Origin: G963663315 sp963668255
Lineage (GTDB): Bacteria; Pseudomonadota; Gammaproteobacteria; Arenicellales; Poriferihabitantaceae
Length of the DNA: 64,000 nt
Direction: 5' to 3'
NCBI GenBank assembly: GCA_965116595.1
Contig: OZ220708.1
Location: forward strand, 1,116,001 to 1,180,000
Of this stretch, positions 35,285-43,659 are shown piece by piece. The notes below the pieces were generated by a model, which was given only the letters and a program-made list of their open reading frames with translations, had not been told where the DNA came from and made no database searches. Position 1 is the stretch's first letter, and every line of letters starts with the position of its first letter. A program made the position numbers and the translations under genes.

Positions 35285-36454
35285 ATGAATCAAATGAATC
35301 GTGAATCCGACCACATTGCCGCGATACGCCAGGGAGTCCGAGATTTATGCAAGAATTTTGACCCGGCCTACTGGCTGAAACTGGACCGTGAGCGGGGTTA
35401 TCCCGCTGAATTCGTTACCGCCCTGACTGACGCTGGATACCTGTCCGCGCTGATACCCGAGGAGTTTGGCGGGGCCGGTCTGGGCCTTGAAGAAGCTTGC
35501 GCCATTCTTGAGGAAATCAGCTTTTCGGGAGGCCATCCCGGCGCCTGTCATGCTCAAATGTATATCATGGGTTCGGTTCTGCGCCATGGATCTGAGGCCC
35601 AAAAAAAGAAATACCTGCCGGCAATAGCAGACGGTTCGCTTCGATTGCAGAGTTTTGGTGTAACCGAACCGGATACGGGTACGGACACAACCAGTCTGAA
35701 AACGGTTGCAGTCAGAAAAGGCGACCGATATGTGATAAATGGACAGAAAGTCTGGATAAGCCGGGTACAGCATTCTGACCTGATGTTGTTACTCGCCCGC
35801 ACCACGCCCGCTGACAAGGTCAAGCGCAAAACCGATGGCCTTTCGACTTTCATCGTCGATATAAACCAGGCGGTGGAACAGGGTCTGACTGTTAAACCGA
35901 TCGATTCGATGATCAATCACCATAGCTGTGAATTATTCTTCGACAACCTTGAAGTGCCGGCGGAAAACCTGCTGGGAGAAGAGAATAATGGTTTCCACAT
36001 TATCCTCGACAGTATGAATGCGGAACGCATCCTGATCGCGGCGGAGTGCATCGGCGATGGCCGTTTTTTCATTGACAAGGCGGTCAGTTATGCCAATGAT
36101 CGCAAGGTATTCAACCGGCCGATCGGGCAGAATCAGGGAGTTCAATTCCCGATAGCGCGCTGCAGTATTGATGTGGAAGCCGCCGCTTTGATGGTGCAAA
36201 AGGGCGCCCGGCTTTTTGACAGGCAGGAAAAATGCGGGGCGGAAGCCAACATGGCCAAGCTCCTGGCTTCCGAAGCGAGCTGGAATGCCGCAGACATGTG
36301 CATGGAAGTTCACGGGGGGTTTGCATTTGCCAGGGAATATCACATCGAGAGAAAATTCAGGGAAACACGTCTTTATCGAACGGCGCCCATATCCACCAAC
36401 TTTATTCTCGGCTTTGTGGCGGAGCATGTCCTCGGGCTTCCGCGCAGTTACTGA
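35285..36454 (+). CDS. acyl-CoA dehydrogenase family protein
   Basis: I chose ATG 35285 (MNQMNRESDHIAAIRQGVRD), giving 389 residues, over an upstream start within the spacer. FAD and acyl-CoA motifs are present: QSFGVTEPDTGTDTTSLKT, and MEVHGGFAFAREYHIER. Where most acyl-CoA dehydrogenases carry the IYEGT motif with the catalytic Glu, this protein reads RLYRTAPISTNF, so the base, if any, lies elsewhere. That form recurs in CoA-transferase-linked catabolic operons. The next gene starts at the same base as its stop (TGATG). Confidence 0.87.
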   Translation: MNQMNRESDHIAAIRQGVRDLCKNFDPAYWLKLDRERGYPAEFVTALTDAGYLSALIPEEFGGAGLGLEEACAILEEISFSGGHPGACHAQMYIMGSVLRHGSEAQKKKYLPAIADGSLRLQSFGVTEPDTGTDTTSLKTVAVRKGDRYVINGQKVWISRVQHSDLMLLLARTTPADKVKRKTDGLSTFIVDINQAVEQGLTVKPIDSMINHHSCELFFDNLEVPAENLLGEENNGFHIILDSMNAERILIAAECIGDGRFFIDKAVSYANDRKVFNRPIGQNQGVQFPIARCSIDVEAAALMVQKGARLFDRQEKCGAEANMAKLLASEASWNAADMCMEVHGGFAFAREYHIERKFRETRLYRTAPISTNFILGFVAEHVLGLPRSY

Positions 36455-37590
36455 TGCTCCCCCTTCAGGACATTCTGGTGGTTTCCATCGAACAGGCGGT
36501 AGCGGCGCCGGTTTGTACCGCGAGATTATCCGAAGCGGGAGCGCGGGTGATAAAAATCGAACGGGAAACGGGAGATTTTGCGCGCGGTTACGATAACGTG
36601 GCGGGCGGCGACAGCTCCTATTTTATCTGGACCAATCTCGGCAAGGAGTCCCTGACCCTGGATTTCAAGAATCGGGAAGATCAGAAGCTGCTGCATAAAA
36701 TAATCGCCCAAGCCGACGTCTTCGTACAAAATCTGGCGCCCGGCGCCTTGCAACGGGCCGGATTTGGCAGCGACGCGCTGCGCGCCCGCTACCCTCACCT
36801 GATCACCTGTGACATCACGGGATACGGCAACAATCCGGCAGTGCAGAACATGAAGGCTTATGATTTTCTGGTTCAGGCCGAGAGCGGGTTGGTCAGTATC
36901 AGTGGGGGTAAAAATGAATGTGGGAGAGTTGGTGTATCGATTTGCGATATCAATGCAGGAATGAATGCCCATGCCGGCATTCTTGAAGCCCTGATCCGGA
37001 AGATGAAAACCGGCGAGGGTTCGGGGATCGAGGTCTCACTGTTCGGCACGGCTGCAGACTGGATGACAGTTCCGCTTTTACACTATGACTATGGCGGCAA
37101 AGCCCCTGCCCGTGCAGGACTTAACCATCCCTCGATCGCACCTTATGGCGGCTATCGAACTGCCGATGGACAGACGGTGATTGTCGCGGTCCAGAACCAG
37201 CGGGAGTGGGCAGGATTCTGCAAACAGGTACTGGGACGGGCAGAACTGGCGGACGACCCGCGTTTCATGGACAATAGCCATCGTGTGAATCACCGCGATG
37301 AGATGGACAGGATCATTCTTTCGACAACTGAAGCGCTGACACGCGACGAACTGGTCGAAAAACTGGCGGGCGCGGATATCGCGTATGGCGCGGTTAACGA
37401 CGTTGCCGGGCTGTCTGCTCATCCTGCATTGACCAGACGGTCCGGCCTCTCCAGCCAGGGAGAAGTCATTCACTTCCCGGCCCGACCGATTCAGCATAAA
37501 AACGGTCTGTCAAATCAGCGGGACCCGGGGAAACTGCAGGCGCCGCGCATCGGACAGCACAACCAGAGCATCCGCAGGGAGTTTGCCTGA
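36454..37590 (+). CDS. class III (CaiB/BaiF) CoA-transferase
   Basis: The start is an ATG at 36454 that overlaps the dehydrogenase stop (TGATG). It transfers CoA between an acyl-CoA and a free acid. The active-site Asp is in MKAYDFLVQAESGLVSISGG. Other family motifs are SEAGARVIKIERETGDFARG and FVQNLAPGAL. At 378 residues it is normal in length. The operon partner downstream (MaoC-type hydratase) begins three bases later. The substrate may be a dicarboxylate or branched acid. Confidence 0.9.
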   Translation: MLPLQDILVVSIEQAVAAPVCTARLSEAGARVIKIERETGDFARGYDNVAGGDSSYFIWTNLGKESLTLDFKNREDQKLLHKIIAQADVFVQNLAPGALQRAGFGSDALRARYPHLITCDITGYGNNPAVQNMKAYDFLVQAESGLVSISGGKNECGRVGVSICDINAGMNAHAGILEALIRKMKTGEGSGIEVSLFGTAADWMTVPLLHYDYGGKAPARAGLNHPSIAPYGGYRTADGQTVIVAVQNQREWAGFCKQVLGRAELADDPRFMDNSHRVNHRDEMDRIILSTTEALTRDELVEKLAGADIAYGAVNDVAGLSAHPALTRRSGLSSQGEVIHFPARPIQHKNGLSNQRDPGKLQAPRIGQHNQSIRREFA

Positions 37591-37593
37591 TTC

Positions 37594-38472
37594 ATGGAGA
37601 CCGGATCACCAACGCTGACCCTGGACCCGGAAATCCTCAATCAATGGATCGGTCAATGCCGGGAAACCCGGGATCGTATCGATGCCCGGCCCGCCAATTT
37701 CCTGAAAGAAACCCTGAACCAGGACGGGCGGGACTATCGGAAAGGCGACATTCTCCCGCCAGGCTGGCACTGGATGTACTTTCTACAAACGCAGCGACTC
37801 GATCAACTCGGCGGCGACGGTCATGCTCCACTCGGCGATTTCATGCCACCGGTGGCGCTGCCGCAAAGGATGTGGGCAGGGTCGCGACTGAAGTTTCACA
37901 GCCCGCTGGTCATTGGCGAGAAAATCTTCAAAACTTCCACGATCAACAGTATCACCAGAAAATCCGGCAGCACCGGCGACCTGTGTTTTGTCATCATACG
38001 GCATCGGTTTTTTTCAGGATCAACATTAAAACTCGAGGAAGGGCAGAATATTGTCTATCGCAGAAATGCGCCTCCGGGAGCGCCGGCAAAACCTCATATC
38101 CCCGCCCCGCGCGATGCCGACTACTCCGTCACCATCCAGCCCACCAGCATCCTGCTGTTTCGTTATTCCGCGCTCACCTTCAACAGCCATCGAATTCATT
38201 ATGACCTGGATTATTGTCGGCGGGTCGAAGATTTTCCCGCTCTGGTGGTGCACGGGCCACTGGTCGCCACCCTGATGTTGAAAGCAGCACAGACCCGTGA
38301 TAAATACAGAATCGACCATAACCTGGGTGAATTCAATTTCAAAGCGCTCAGCCCGCTGTTCAGTGACCACGATTTTTCAATTCACCTTAAGGAGCACAAT
38401 GACCACTGCGAAATCTGGGCCACCAATCCGAATGGAAATCTGGCGATGAGCGCGACCCTTACCCTGAATTAA
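37594..38472 (+). CDS. MaoC/HTD2-like acyl-CoA hydratase (mesaconyl-CoA hydratase type)
   Basis: This 292-residue protein consists of two hot-dog-type halves. The hydratase motif is FRYSALTFNSHRIHYD, with VVHGPLVA following. It resembles mesaconyl-CoA/3-methylfumaryl-CoA hydratases. As the last gene of the operon, it would hydrate an unsaturated acyl-CoA made by the dehydrogenase. No transporter or regulator lies in the operon. Confidence 0.85.
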   Translation: METGSPTLTLDPEILNQWIGQCRETRDRIDARPANFLKETLNQDGRDYRKGDILPPGWHWMYFLQTQRLDQLGGDGHAPLGDFMPPVALPQRMWAGSRLKFHSPLVIGEKIFKTSTINSITRKSGSTGDLCFVIIRHRFFSGSTLKLEEGQNIVYRRNAPPGAPAKPHIPAPRDADYSVTIQPTSILLFRYSALTFNSHRIHYDLDYCRRVEDFPALVVHGPLVATLMLKAAQTRDKYRIDHNLGEFNFKALSPLFSDHDFSIHLKEHNDHCEIWATNPNGNLAMSATLTLN

Positions 38473-38533
38473 CTCCGCGAGTTAACTCCGCCCGGTCACC
38501 GGATGTCGGCAATTTTTGTGACGCCAAACCTCC

Positions 38534-39250
38534 TTAAGTACGGCACAGGTCCATGAAATTATCGTAAAGCTGTCTGGCATTGCGGGCAAATGAATCCATA
38601 CTGGCATCGCTGTGCGCCTTGATATCCGTAAGGCCGGTCGGCCCCAGGGAATTTTCCAGCGCCTGCCGGTATGCTGGAATCGCGCCCCAGTTGCTGACCG
38701 TGTCCGGCTCGATTTCGACATGATACTGCATTGACCACGCTTTATCGCCTACCCGCATCGCCTGTACACGGCAAATTTCGGAAGAAGCCAGAACGGTCGT
38801 GTTTTCCGGTGGCTGGGCAACACAAACCGAATGCCATTGCAGACATTTCTGGGTGACCGGCATTTTCGCGAAAATCGGGTCTGACTCACCTTCTTCAGTC
38901 AATTCCACCTCCATCACGCCAATCTCAGGGGGATTTTGCGGCCCACAAGTGCCACCGAGTGCATCCGCGAGAAGCTGATGCCCCAGACACAGTCCGAGAT
39001 AAGGTCGCTTTAATTCGTTAACCCATTTTCGAATTGCCAGTTTCTCGGCAATCATCCATGGATTCTGATCTACATCCCATACATCCATCGGGCCGCCCAT
39101 CACCCATAGCGCATCATATCGCTCCAGTGCAGGTATCGAATCACCCGCGTCCAATTCAACGGCATGCCACTCGATACCATCCTCTTTGAGAAAATCTCTC
39201 AATATGCCGGGATGTTCACAATCTATATGTTGGAAAACCAGGAGATTCAT
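38534..39250 (-). CDS. class I glutamine amidotransferase (GMP-synthase-like)
   Basis: The nucleophile elbow LGLCLGHQLLADALGG contains the active-site Cys, and MQYHVE contains the catalytic His. The 238-residue protein lacks any synthetase domain, so it is a stand-alone amidotransferase that may release ammonia from glutamine or gamma-glutamyl compounds. It is divergent from the deoxyribosyltransferase gene, with the shared 120-base spacer containing a palindrome. The tail after SFARNARQLYDNF is typical of the family. Confidence 0.88.
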   Translation of the reverse strand: MNLLVFQHIDCEHPGILRDFLKEDGIEWHAVELDAGDSIPALERYDALWVMGGPMDVWDVDQNPWMIAEKLAIRKWVNELKRPYLGLCLGHQLLADALGGTCGPQNPPEIGVMEVELTEEGESDPIFAKMPVTQKCLQWHSVCVAQPPENTTVLASSEICRVQAMRVGDKAWSMQYHVEIEPDTVSNWGAIPAYRQALENSLGPTGLTDIKAHSDASMDSFARNARQLYDNFMDLCRT

Positions 39251-39305
39251 TTTTCAGGCCAGGAGAATACAAGCCACTGGAGTATACCCGGTTAAAGCAT
39301 CAAAC

Positions 39306-39317
39306 TATAATATAATC
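39306..39317 (+). promoter_or_regulatory. overlapping -10 elements (TATAATATAAT)
   Basis: Two overlapping consensus -10 hexamers (39306-39311 and 39311-39316) lie directly before the palindrome. No good -35 is visible, which suggests an activator-dependent or extended promoter for the deoxyribosyltransferase gene. Confidence 0.4.
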
Positions 39318-39344
39318 CAGGATGTCAGCAGTGCTGACATCCTG
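39318..39344. promoter_or_regulatory. perfect 27-base palindrome in the leader
   Basis: The arms CAGGATGTCAGCA and TGCTGACATCCTG are exact inverse complements around one central G. The palindrome follows overlapping -10 hexamers and precedes the ATG at 39371 by 26 bases, with a possible ribosome-binding site AAAGGA in between. It could bind a regulator as an operator or form an RNA hairpin at the 5' end of the transcript. There is no run of T after it, so it is not a standard terminator. Confidence 0.75.
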
Positions 39345-39370
39345 ACTCTGATCAAAGGAACATTACCGAC

Positions 39371-39838
39371 ATGACATCCAAAAAAACCCTGTATCTGGCA
39401 AACCCGTATGGCTTCTCTGCACAGCAGCGCACGGGACCGCTGCAAGATCTTATCGCAGCCCTGGAGTCGGTCGGCGCCGAAGTCTGGGAACCGTTTGAGC
39501 GTAACAACCAAAGCGGCCTGACGAGTGCAGGGGCTTTCTACCAGATCGGTCAGGCTGACCTGTGTGATGTACGCGATTCAGATGGAATATTCGCGATAGT
39601 CAACGGCTGTCCCCCGGACGAAGGTGTGATGGTGGAACTTGGTATGGCGATCGCCTGGCAAAAACCGGTGTTCCTGTTCCGTGATGATTTCCGCCGATGC
39701 ACCGACAGTGAGGCCTACCCGCTCAATCTGATGCTGTTTACCGGTCTGCCGGAACACGGCTGGGAGAATGCCTGGTACAGCTCGGTTGACCAGATTGCTG
39801 ATCCCGACAAGGCGCTGGCTCAATGGTTGAAGGGTTGA
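39371..39838 (+). CDS. nucleoside 2-deoxyribosyltransferase family protein
   Basis: This 155-residue protein has the family core: LYLANPYGFS, then DGIFAIVNGCPPDEGVMVEL, with the Glu of MVELGMAIAW as the likely nucleophile. Such enzymes exchange or hydrolyse nucleoside bases. It is preceded by a strong palindrome, and it ends four bases from the converging hdrB gene. Its link to its neighbours is unclear; it could serve purine/pyrimidine salvage. Confidence 0.88.
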   Translation: MTSKKTLYLANPYGFSAQQRTGPLQDLIAALESVGAEVWEPFERNNQSGLTSAGAFYQIGQADLCDVRDSDGIFAIVNGCPPDEGVMVELGMAIAWQKPVFLFRDDFRRCTDSEAYPLNLMLFTGLPEHGWENAWYSSVDQIADPDKALAQWLKG

Positions 39839-39842
39839 CGAG

Positions 39843-40754
39843 CTACCTGGCTGCGATTTCTTCCAGCTTTTTCGCTCTGATCACCTGACCATTCAGACCG
39901 GCTTCTTTGGCAGTACCACCGTAAGCTACAGTCATCAACTGGCTGTAATAAACTACTGGCATGTTGAATTTCGTGTTGTAGGTCTTGTTGATCTGCTCCT
40001 GATAAACCTCGACATTCATCTGGCAGACCGGGCAGGGGGTAACGATCATATCGGCGTCATGGTCGTAGGCCGATTCAACAATTTCCTTTATCTGAACCTG
40101 ACTCTTCTCGGGCTCCGAGAAGGCCAGCGCACCGCCACAACAGGTGACTTTTTGCTCATATTTGTCTGCTGCTTCGGCGCCCATGGTCTCGACCATTTTA
40201 TCCAGATACATGGGATTCTCGAATGACTCGCCATCAATTCCAAACGGACGGTTTGTCTGACATCCGACATAGCCTGCTATTTTCAACCCATCCAGTGGCT
40301 TTTCAACGGGGGCCTCAAGCTCATCGTAACCGAAATCCTCAATCAGCACTTCCACCATATGACGAACCCCCCTGGCAGTATCTTTGGTGATATCCACCTT
40401 GAGGCCCGCGTCGGCCAGAATGTTCTGTGTATCTGCCAGCAGTTGATCCGATTTTGACAATCGCTCCACCGACTCCTTGGCGCCGATCCAGCATGCGGCA
40501 CAGGTGGCGACGATATCCTGACCGGTATTGTGTTGCTGGGACAGGGCAATGTTTCTCGCATTCATCACATGACGAGGCAACTCCCCGCCTTCTCCATAGC
40601 CAATCGATGCACCACAACAATTCCAGTCGGGAATTTCGTTCAGCTTGATATCCAGGGTCTTGCACATCGATTCCACCGATACCATGTAGTTGGATGCCGA
40701 TGAATATCGTTCTGACGAACAGCCCGGGTAAAACGAATATTCTTTTCTAGCCAT
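39843..40754 (-). CDS. hdrB: HdrB-like CCG-domain subunit
   Basis: HdrB-type proteins bind noncubane Fe-S clusters through two CCG domains. Here the motifs are NCCGASIGYGEG and CAACWIG in the first half, and VGCQTNRP, VTCCGGALAF and TPCPVCQMNVEV in the second. The protein is 303 residues and soluble. It ends the operon qmoA-qmoB-hdrC-hdrB, 16 bases after hdrC. Together with HdrC it probably replaces the fused membrane subunit QmoC. Confidence 0.9.
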   Translation of the reverse strand: MARKEYSFYPGCSSERYSSASNYMVSVESMCKTLDIKLNEIPDWNCCGASIGYGEGGELPRHVMNARNIALSQQHNTGQDIVATCAACWIGAKESVERLSKSDQLLADTQNILADAGLKVDITKDTARGVRHMVEVLIEDFGYDELEAPVEKPLDGLKIAGYVGCQTNRPFGIDGESFENPMYLDKMVETMGAEAADKYEQKVTCCGGALAFSEPEKSQVQIKEIVESAYDHDADMIVTPCPVCQMNVEVYQEQINKTYNTKFNMPVVYYSQLMTVAYGGTAKEAGLNGQVIRAKKLEEIAAR

Positions 40755-40770
40755 TTGAATTTAATCTCAC

Positions 40771-41409
40771 CTAATTGTATCCCTTACGTTTATCCTCAAT
40801 CTCGTAAGCCTTTTTAAGCATCTGCTGAAGCTGGGATTTCTGCTTTATACCTCCTGACAAGAAAAATTTGAAAGGATTGAGGCGCCTGGTCAACAGCATT
40901 CCGAGACCTACGTTTCGCATCGCGAAGGAATTCCTGACTCCTTGTCGGAAACCGTTCATGAAATACAGCTTGATTGACATGCGGGTTTCATTTACCCGAC
41001 CTGTGACGCTGATATTATCCCAGAAAATTTTTGCAAACCGTTTTGTCGGGTTCATTTTGGGCGCCAGCCCGAGTCGATTGGCATAATTCGCCAGGCCATG
41101 CATGATATGGGTAATCGGCAGGCCTCGCGGACAACGCATAATACAGTTGTAACAGGAAGTACACATCCACATTGACCCACTGCCGAGCACCTCTTCCCTC
41201 TGTCCTGCACGGATCATCATGAACAATTCCTGCGGGGGGTGGTCCCAGGCATTACCCAATGGACAGGAACCTGAGCAGACACCGCACTGCATGCACATCT
41301 TCACCCAGTCCCCGTCCTCTACATTGGCCTCGACTTCCTTTAAGAAACTGTTTCGATATTTCTCGATCATCGCCGCGTTGGCAACGGATGGCGCTGTAGC
41401 GGTATTCAT
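40771..41409 (-). CDS. hdrC: HdrC-like iron-sulfur subunit
   Basis: Two 4Fe-4S motifs are seen: CMQCGVCSGSCPLGN near residue 40 and CTSCYNCIMRCPRG near residue 85. The 212-residue protein has no membrane anchor, unlike QmoC or HdrE. It lies four bases after qmoB. It should transfer electrons between the flavoprotein QmoA/B core and HdrB. Its C-terminal 100 residues are basic and helical. Confidence 0.9.
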   Translation of the reverse strand: MNTATAPSVANAAMIEKYRNSFLKEVEANVEDGDWVKMCMQCGVCSGSCPLGNAWDHPPQELFMMIRAGQREEVLGSGSMWMCTSCYNCIMRCPRGLPITHIMHGLANYANRLGLAPKMNPTKRFAKIFWDNISVTGRVNETRMSIKLYFMNGFRQGVRNSFAMRNVGLGMLLTRRLNPFKFFLSGGIKQKSQLQQMLKKAYEIEDKRKGYN

Positions 41410-41413
41410 GTTA

Positions 41414-43654
41414 CTAAAAACCCTTGAATGGATTCATACCGATTTCGTCAATTCGCGCTGCGTATTCATTAATCAGTTGAGGCACACGATCAATATCGGT
41501 AATTTCAATTTCATACGTCCGAACCCGATCGGATTCAAGCTGCAACTGGGCAAGGGTATCATCGACCTTGCTCATGCGCTCGTGGGCAAGTGTCGAACCA
41601 CCGACGAAATGACACTGATAGTCCTCGCCTTTTTTGCAGCCCATCAGCATGATACCATCAAATCCTGAATTCAGCGCATCCGTTACCCAGATTAGATTGA
41701 CCGAGCCTAAGCAACGAATCGGCACAACACGCACAAATGCGTTGTATTCAATACGATTGTGGCCCGCCATGTCCAATGCCGGGTAGGCGTCATTTTCACA
41801 AGCCAGAATCAGAATTCTCGGTTTTTCATCAAATTCGTCCGGCATATCTATAATTTTGATTTGCTGTCCTACGGTATCAACTGAATAGTTTTCAAAGGAA
41901 ATTACCCGAACAGGGCAAGCGCCCATGCATGTGCCGCATCGTCGGCAGCGGGATTCATTGAATACGGGGTAGCCGGCCTGGTCTTCATCAATAGCGCCAA
42001 ACGGGCATTCGACGGTACAGCGTTTGCATTGTGTACAGCCTTCACGACGAAACGAAGGGTAAGATAAATCTCCCGATCTCGGATGAGCCGCACGACCCAC
42101 TGCAGCTCCTTCCACTGCCTGTATGGCTTTCATCGCCGCTCCAGTGGCATCTTCAACAGACTGAACGATGTCCATTGGTCGGCGAACCGGGCCACAGGTA
42201 TAGATACCGGTTCGACGGGTTTCATAAGGGAAGCAGATAAAATGCGAATCACTGAAACCATGTTTCAGGTGAGGCATGTCCGGTCCCTGTCGATAATCGA
42301 GATTCAGGATTGAATCGACATTCACCTTGACCTGGCCCGTGTCAGTCGCGGTTTCGGCAGGGGCACTGATATCGATCCCGGAATTTGGTACCTGTCCGGT
42401 TGCCAGAACCACCAGATCTGCCTGGACAGTCACCTCCTGATCAAGAATAAAATCCTGCAGTACCACATTGAGCTGTTCTGGATCGGATAGATCTGAAGCT
42501 TTGCTCACTGAATGGACAGCGCCGTTGGTAAAGATGACCCCTTTCAGTTGTGCAGACCGGTAGAAGTCTTCGCCATTTCCGGGTACACGCAGGTCGCTGT
42601 AAATTACATTGGTCTCGACATCGGGATTCTGATCCTTGAAATACATCGCCTGCTTGATGCTGACGTTACAACAATAACCGGAACAGTAGGGCAGATGCCC
42701 CTGCTTGTCCGAGCGTTGACCGGCACACTGAACAAATACCACACTCTCGACCGGCTTGCCATCAGAAGGCCGCGTGATCGCTCTGCCATCAGCGGTGCGG
42801 GCCAGGGCCTCAAGTTCGGTCTGATCTACCACATTGGCAGTCTGACCATAACTGAATTCGGGTAATTGATTGGCATCATAGCGGGTGAAGCCGCTGGCCT
42901 GAACGATGGCGCCAACATTTTCAGTGCTGGTTGATCCGCTTTCCATGGAAATATCCACAGTGAACTGTCCGGGTGAACCGCTGGTCCGGGTGACCGTGGC
43001 ATTCACAAAGACCGTGATATTGATCGCGGTTTCAACCTGACTGATCAATTCCTCAACAGGGTTGATCTGTGGATGTGCATGGGGCTCCCTGGAAGGCAAT
43101 ACACGATGGAAATCCTTCACCCACCCTCCCAGAACGGTCTTTTTCTCGACCAGTAACACCTCGTAATCCGCTTTGGCCGCTTCAAGTGCAACGGTGATGC
43201 CGCTGATGCCGCCGCCGACAACCAGTATCCGTTTGTTGGCGCCGCGCGTGGGATTGGAAAAGGGCTGTTTCATGTATTTGGCTTCGGTACATGCCATGCG
43301 CACATAGTCGTCAGCCATATCCTGGGTCAACTCCCTGGCCTCCGGTGTATCCGGCTGACTCCAGATCACCCCCTCACGCAGATTCGCCCTGGCAATGGCG
43401 ACATCTTCCATATTGAATGCTTCGGTTTTTGCCCGTCTGGAACAAGCCCCCAATACAACGTGGGTAATATCCTGCTCTTCGATATCCCGGCGAATCAATG
43501 ACAGCCCATCGCTGCTGCATAAATAGTCATGTGATCTGGAAATGTCGGCGCCGCACTCTGACCCGGCAACTTTCACCAGTTGGTCGGTATCCAGTCGCTC
43601 TCCAAGACCACAGCCCTTGCAGATATACGCTGCTGTTTTTATTCCGTTCGACAT
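41414..43654 (-). CDS. qmoB: QmoB-like HdrA flavoprotein with Fe-S and MvhD-like domains
   Basis: This 746-residue protein has an FAD domain (ILVVGGGISGITVALEAAKA) followed by two 4Fe-4S motifs (CTQCKRCTVECPFGAID, CRRCGTCMGACPVRV) and a C-terminal MvhD/FrhD-like domain (about 600-746; PIRCLGSVNLIWV, MGCKKGEDYQCHFVGG). This is the layout of QmoB. It would shuttle electrons between the quinone pool and an adenylylsulfate reductase or similar partner, which is not in this window. It is coupled closely to hdrC, four bases before it. Confidence 0.9.
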   Translation of the reverse strand: MSNGIKTAAYICKGCGLGERLDTDQLVKVAGSECGADISRSHDYLCSSDGLSLIRRDIEEQDITHVVLGACSRRAKTEAFNMEDVAIARANLREGVIWSQPDTPEARELTQDMADDYVRMACTEAKYMKQPFSNPTRGANKRILVVGGGISGITVALEAAKADYEVLLVEKKTVLGGWVKDFHRVLPSREPHAHPQINPVEELISQVETAINITVFVNATVTRTSGSPGQFTVDISMESGSTSTENVGAIVQASGFTRYDANQLPEFSYGQTANVVDQTELEALARTADGRAITRPSDGKPVESVVFVQCAGQRSDKQGHLPYCSGYCCNVSIKQAMYFKDQNPDVETNVIYSDLRVPGNGEDFYRSAQLKGVIFTNGAVHSVSKASDLSDPEQLNVVLQDFILDQEVTVQADLVVLATGQVPNSGIDISAPAETATDTGQVKVNVDSILNLDYRQGPDMPHLKHGFSDSHFICFPYETRRTGIYTCGPVRRPMDIVQSVEDATGAAMKAIQAVEGAAVGRAAHPRSGDLSYPSFRREGCTQCKRCTVECPFGAIDEDQAGYPVFNESRCRRCGTCMGACPVRVISFENYSVDTVGQQIKIIDMPDEFDEKPRILILACENDAYPALDMAGHNRIEYNAFVRVVPIRCLGSVNLIWVTDALNSGFDGIMLMGCKKGEDYQCHFVGGSTLAHERMSKVDDTLAQLQLESDRVRTYEIEITDIDRVPQLINEYAARIDEIGMNPFKGF

Positions 43655-43659
43655 TTGTG

